This document shows positions 60,468 through 64,000 of a DNA stretch of 64,000 nt, piece after piece. Origin of the DNA: Anaerocolumna xylanovorans DSM 12503 (lineage in GTDB: Bacteria; Bacillota; Clostridia; Lachnospirales; Lachnospiraceae); assembly GCF_900143645.1 (NCBI RefSeq), contig NZ_FRFD01000015.1, positions 62,001 to 126,000 of the forward strand, given 5' to 3'. The position numbers were made by a program, and so were the translations under genes. Within the stretch, counting starts at the first letter, position 1; every line of letters starts with the position of its first letter. Below the pieces are notes generated by a model. It was not told the DNA's origin. It ran no database searches and saw only the letters and a list, made by a program, of their open reading frames with translations.

Positions 60468-61136
60468 ATGGTACGGATATTGTTTTTGGAAGACGAACCA
60501 ACTATCAAAGAAGTTTTAACAGAATACATGCAGCTTAAGCAATATGATGTTACTCCCACAGAGAATGGAGAAGAAGCTATAAAAATATTGGAAAAACAGG
60601 ATTTTGACCTTGCCGTGCTGGATATCATGGTTCCCGGAAAGAGCGGTCTGGAAGTCCTTTCCCATATCAGGAGCCAAAAACCTGATATGGCCGCCATTAT
60701 GCTGACAGCTATAGATGATGAACCCACCCAGGTAAAAGCCTTTAATCTTTTTGCAGATGATTATGTGGTGAAACCGGTCTCTCCCATCATCCTGCTAAAA
60801 AGAATCGAAACTATCCTGCGCAGAACGAAAGGCAGTGATAAAAAGCCGGCAAAGACTGATGGATTATATTTAAACGAAGAAGCTTACCAGGCTTTCTATG
60901 ATAATGTTTCCCTTCAGCTTACCTTAAGTGAGTTCCTTCTCCTGCAAACTCTGAAAAAGGAAGCACACCGGGTCTTTACCAGAGAACAGCTTATTCTTAA
61001 AATTTTCAATGAGGATTATATCGGAAATGACCGGATCATTGACGCACATGTTAAGAATCTGCGTAAAAAGCTGCCCTGCAGCTATATACGGACCGTCATA
61101 GGGGTGGGCTATCAATTTAACGAAGAAAATACATAA
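60468..61136 (+). CDS. OmpR-family response regulator
   Basis: 222 residues. The receiver domain has Glu8/Asp9 in the acidic pocket, phospho-acceptor Asp52 in AVLDIMVPGKSG, and the conserved Thr (MLTA) and Lys (VVKP). A winged-helix DNA-binding domain (about 125-222) ends VKNLRKKL...IRTVIGVGYQF. It pairs with the kinase 17 nt downstream. The ATG has AGGAG nine bases upstream. Its targets probably include the ABC genes that follow. Confidence 0.94.
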   Translation: MVRILFLEDEPTIKEVLTEYMQLKQYDVTPTENGEEAIKILEKQDFDLAVLDIMVPGKSGLEVLSHIRSQKPDMAAIMLTAIDDEPTQVKAFNLFADDYVVKPVSPIILLKRIETILRRTKGSDKKPAKTDGLYLNEEAYQAFYDNVSLQLTLSEFLLLQTLKKEAHRVFTREQLILKIFNEDYIGNDRIIDAHVKNLRKKLPCSYIRTVIGVGYQFNEENT

Positions 61137-61153
61137 AGAAAGGAGGTACGTCC

Positions 61154-62713
61154 ATGAATCTTTCCAGGAAAACTTTTGCTTACAGTACCGTTATATCCAT
61201 CCTTATTGTCTCGCTCCTTTTAGGATACTTTATCTTTATGCTTCCTTCCCTCTATGTCGCCTATATGCAGGATAGAAATTATTCTTCTGTTATAAAGCTG
61301 CAGGAAGGATATATGAAAACAGGAAGCTATGACAACCTTGAAGTAAAAAATCCCAGCGGAACCCTGACTGTTGAGCTCCCGTTAACCGGAGACACCATAT
61401 ATGCTCTTAACCAGTTTGTACGTGTTTCCGTAAAAGTGCGCGATGAGAAACTCCTTCAGCTTCTTGATAAGTTCAGGTACTATGCAAGGCATACGGATGA
61501 AATGAAGGATTTTAAAGAAGAAGATATTTCTTTTGATGAACTAAAACAGCTCATATCCATAGAACAGTACCTCCCGGCAGACTATCCTTTGAACTTTTCC
61601 TTTGAGATTCAGGAGAATAATAATGTATTCCGTCAACTATCCTCCAGGGTTCATAGAGAATCTGATAAACTCCTGGTATTTGAATCCAGCGTAACCGATG
61701 GCAGTAATTATTATACCAGCTACATTGCTCTGGGACTTACGGATGAGGTCATTGACATCACTTTTCTGCCTGTCATGACTCCAAGGATAGATGAAATAAA
61801 ACCTGTTATTTTACAAAGCCTGCCCATGATTGCCGCTGTGGCACTCTTGCTTGTACTAATATCCTCCCAGCTGTTTTCCAAGCTTATTATCATTCCCATT
61901 ATCAAGCTCTCCAATCATGCAAAGTATATGACAGAGGCAGAAACTTTGTATCTGGAGCCGGTCTCTGTCACCGGACATGATGAAATCAGCAGTCTGGCGG
62001 AAAGCCTTAATGAACTGTATCAAAAAATCCAGCAGAACTATCAGGAACTGGAAATTAAGAACCGGTATCTGGCAGAAGAAAATAAACGGCAGGAAGTATT
62101 CCTTCGTGCTTCCTCTCATCAGCTTAAGACACCTATTGCCGCTGCCCTGCTGTTAGTAGAAAGCATGATACATGAAGTGGGAAAATATAAGGATACAAGA
62201 GCCTATCTCCCCCAGGTAAAGCAACAACTGCAATCCATGAAGAAGATCGTAGAGGATCTTTTATACCTGAATCATTGCTCCAAAGAGCTTCAAAAGGAAT
62301 CCTTTTCTCTTAAGGATCTGATAGAGGAATGTATCGGTTCCTATCATGTACAGTTGGAAGAAAAATCTCTGCATATAATAACAGATGGCATGCCTCCCGC
62401 CCTCTTTACGGACCCTGAACTCCTTAAAAAAATCCTGGATAATTTATTATCCAATGCCATTTGTTTCACACCAAAGGATGGACGAATAGCCATACTTTAT
62501 GAAGAACACAGACTATGTATCTTAAATTATGGAGCAGCAATTGAAGAGGAACTCCTTCCCCATATATTTGAACCCTTTGTTTCCAGCATAACAGGGAACA
62601 GGGCACACGGTCTGGGCCTGTATGTAGCTTCCTATTATGCCAAGCTTTTAAACTGCCGTCTAAATCTCTCCAACACAAAAGAAGGTGTGATGGCTGAGCT
62701 CATATTTGCATAA
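61154..62713 (+). CDS. Sensor histidine kinase
   Basis: 519-residue membrane kinase. Helix 1 (about 10-34), a ~190-residue extracellular sensor without a recognised domain, helix 2 (about 223-245), HAMP, and a HisKA/HATPase core with phospho-acceptor His322 in SSHQLKTPIAA, the N box LLSNAICFTP and the G box HGLGLYVA. The ATG has AAAGGAGG upstream. It has a large extracellular domain, unlike the intramembrane-sensing BceS kinases. The adjacent ABC genes suggest it senses a peptide or toxic compound; that is inference. Confidence 0.93.
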   Translation: MNLSRKTFAYSTVISILIVSLLLGYFIFMLPSLYVAYMQDRNYSSVIKLQEGYMKTGSYDNLEVKNPSGTLTVELPLTGDTIYALNQFVRVSVKVRDEKLLQLLDKFRYYARHTDEMKDFKEEDISFDELKQLISIEQYLPADYPLNFSFEIQENNNVFRQLSSRVHRESDKLLVFESSVTDGSNYYTSYIALGLTDEVIDITFLPVMTPRIDEIKPVILQSLPMIAAVALLLVLISSQLFSKLIIIPIIKLSNHAKYMTEAETLYLEPVSVTGHDEISSLAESLNELYQKIQQNYQELEIKNRYLAEENKRQEVFLRASSHQLKTPIAAALLLVESMIHEVGKYKDTRAYLPQVKQQLQSMKKIVEDLLYLNHCSKELQKESFSLKDLIEECIGSYHVQLEEKSLHIITDGMPPALFTDPELLKKILDNLLSNAICFTPKDGRIAILYEEHRLCILNYGAAIEEELLPHIFEPFVSSITGNRAHGLGLYVASYYAKLLNCRLNLSNTKEGVMAELIFA

Positions 62714-62809
62714 CCTCTACACGGAATCTTCATCTCAAATTCATATGCGTTTGATATAATTAAAACAGTTGAAAGAATTATGCATATATAAAAGGACAGG
62801 AGATATCTT

Positions 62810-63685
62810 ATGGTTATTATTAATCAGGTACGGGTCAGGTACGGAAATCAACTGGCTCTATCCATAGACACACCTCTTTCGTTTAAGGCCGGTGACCGTA
62901 TTGGAATTATCGGCTCTAACGGGGCCGGAAAATCGACTTTTGTAAAGACAATTCTGGGGTTGACCAATTACCAGGGGAGCATTGCTACCGACTTAAAACC
63001 TGAAGAAATGGCAGTTCATATGCAGCACAACCACTACTCCAATGCTATGGCAGTAAAGCATATTATGGAGTCCATACTTAATACTAAAATAAAGAAAAAT
63101 GAAATACTCCAGGATCTTATTTCCTTTTTTGATTTTGAAGAGTGCCTGCACAAAAAGTATTCTGCCCTGTCGGGAGGCCAAAAACAGCGGCTTACAATTA
63201 TCCTTGTACTGGTTCAGGATGCTCCTTTGGTATTTTTTGACGAGGTAACCTCCGGACTGGATTTTGAGACCAGGCAAAAGCTGATGTCAAAGCTTGTGGA
63301 ATGGTACCGCAACAAAACCACTACTCTGTGTATTGTTTCCCACTACTACGAGGAGTTGGAACAGCTGGTAAATAATATCTTAATTCTGGAAAAAGGTCAG
63401 GTTGTTGATTTTGGGGATAAAGATGAATTATTCCGTAAGTATTGTGGAAAAACAGTAATCACCGTTGATAACACCCCCGAAAACGAAGAGATTACCAAGA
63501 ACTTTCTAAAGTTAGAGGCACCTGGTCATCTTATTGCACTTTCCTGCCAGAATGATCAGACCGAAAAAGACATTGCAGAACTGCTCATCAGGAAAGATAT
63601 TAACTTCCGGCGCAGCAACAACAATATAGAAATTATGTCCATTAATGCCAAGAACAAATTCAATGGGGGCGGAAAGAGAGATTAA
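62810..63685 (+). CDS. ABC transporter ATP-binding protein
   Basis: 291-residue cytoplasmic ATPase with Walker A GSNGAGKS (35-42), signature LSGGQKQR and Walker B VFFDEVTSGLD, followed by a ~90-residue C-terminal extension typical of antibiotic or lantibiotic ABC-2 exporters. A TATAAT lies just upstream (about 62754) without a clear -35, so it may be read from its own weak promoter or the kinase transcript. The permease gene starts one nt after its stop. Confidence 0.92.
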   Translation: MVIINQVRVRYGNQLALSIDTPLSFKAGDRIGIIGSNGAGKSTFVKTILGLTNYQGSIATDLKPEEMAVHMQHNHYSNAMAVKHIMESILNTKIKKNEILQDLISFFDFEECLHKKYSALSGGQKQRLTIILVLVQDAPLVFFDEVTSGLDFETRQKLMSKLVEWYRNKTTTLCIVSHYYEELEQLVNNILILEKGQVVDFGDKDELFRKYCGKTVITVDNTPENEEITKNFLKLEAPGHLIALSCQNDQTEKDIAELLIRKDINFRRSNNNIEIMSINAKNKFNGGGKRD

Positions 63686-63686
63686 A

Positions 63687-64000
63687 ATGAATAGAAAGAA
63701 GCTTAATTGGTATTTGATTTCTTATGAACTGCGTAATATAGCCGGAAATATATTTGTTATCATATTTGGTGTATTGTTTCCTATCATGATGTCTGTCTTG
63801 TTTTCAGTAATATTAAAGAAACAGATACCTGAAAACATGTATTCAGAAGCAATTACCGCTCTTTTTATCACAATGAGCATGATTATTCCAATGGCTGTTC
63901 TGCTGATAGGATATGCAGCAAATTATTCTCAGGAATTAGAAAAAGATATTCCCCTGCGCTTAAGCCTGTTCGGCTTTCATGAAAAAACGATGCTCGCTGC
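63687..64000 (+). CDS. ABC-2 type permease (C-terminus outside window)
   Basis: The first 104 residues of a membrane protein starting MNRKKLNWYLISYELRNIAG, with hydrophobic helices at about 20-42 and 60-85. It follows the ATPase gene almost without gap behind AAAGAGAG and is the natural membrane partner of that ATPase. The rest lies beyond position 64000, so the subfamily cannot be set. Confidence 0.8.
   Translation, partial: MNRKKLNWYLISYELRNIAGNIFVIIFGVLFPIMMSVLFSVILKKQIPENMYSEAITALFITMSMIIPMAVLLIGYAANYSQELEKDIPLRLSLFGFHEKTMLA

Noticed and set aside
1..64000. CRISPR arrays, insertion sequences, prophage or integrase genes
   Set aside because: None was seen. Repeats found are short hairpin elements without spacers or transposase genes.

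Overview
The window is AT-rich, densely packed DNA from a motile, spore-forming Gram-positive anaerobe of the Clostridia, most likely Lachnospiraceae. The evidence is a Gram-positive type Tad pilus locus without a secretin, a BofA-type sporulation protein beside a YaaL/DUF2508 gene, flagellin with FliS, YesM/YesN-type two-component genes, and strong AGGAGG-type ribosome binding sites. No rRNA, tRNA, CRISPR array, transposase or phage gene was seen.

Layout. 1-1203: 5' part of glycerol kinase with its own promoter. 1300-12683 (minus strand): a Tad/Flp pilus operon, read from a prepilin peptidase through TadZ-like, CpaF, TadB, TadC, Flp pilin, a DUF5702-like protein, two TadE/G-like proteins, a second A24 peptidase and an FHA protein. 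Its promoter carries a palindrome over the -10 box. 12861-13483: bofA-like and DUF2508 genes, divergent. 13484-13979: two start-less ORFs between terminators.

13980-40782: a 27 kb starch/maltodextrin region with two leftward operons. Operon 1 is malQ-glgP-malE-malF-malG-secreted amylase. Operon 2 is sensor kinase-response regulator-two permeases-binding protein-cytoplasmic GH13-chemoreceptor-MalQ::GlgP fusion. Each is headed by a divergent gene for one of two nearly identical LacI regulators. The two intergenic regions share the same layout: a LacI-gene promoter TTGAAA-N17-TATACT, and an operon promoter followed by a 10-bp-phased ATTTTCG direct repeat. This suggests one duplicated regulatory circuit controlling polymer cleavage, import, phosphorolysis and possibly chemotaxis. 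No ABC ATPase is encoded with either importer, so a shared MsmX-type ATPase elsewhere is inferred.

40852-46212: fliS-flagellin-FliK-like repeat protein (minus strand) behind a sigma-28-like promoter. 46595-53020: housekeeping and orphan genes (M18 aminopeptidase, a PD-(D/E)XK-like plus winged-helix protein, a DUF3810 metalloprotease-like protein, a sigma-like protein lacking DNA-binding regions, an S1-domain protein, a small alarmone synthetase). 53282-56165: an Rrf2 regulator and YhgE/Pip membrane protein. 56413-60291: a heterodimeric ABC exporter preceded by a consensus promoter, a 26-codon leader ORF whose ribosome binding site is buried in a long stem, and an intrinsic terminator just upstream of the first ABC start. 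60468-64000: an OmpR/kinase pair followed by an ABC ATPase and a truncated permease.

The strongest candidates for something new are the leader-peptide attenuator of the ABC exporter, the duplicated LacI/operator circuit with its MalQ::GlgP fusion and in-operon chemoreceptor, and a hairpin repeat shared by the leaders of the amylase and response-regulator genes.
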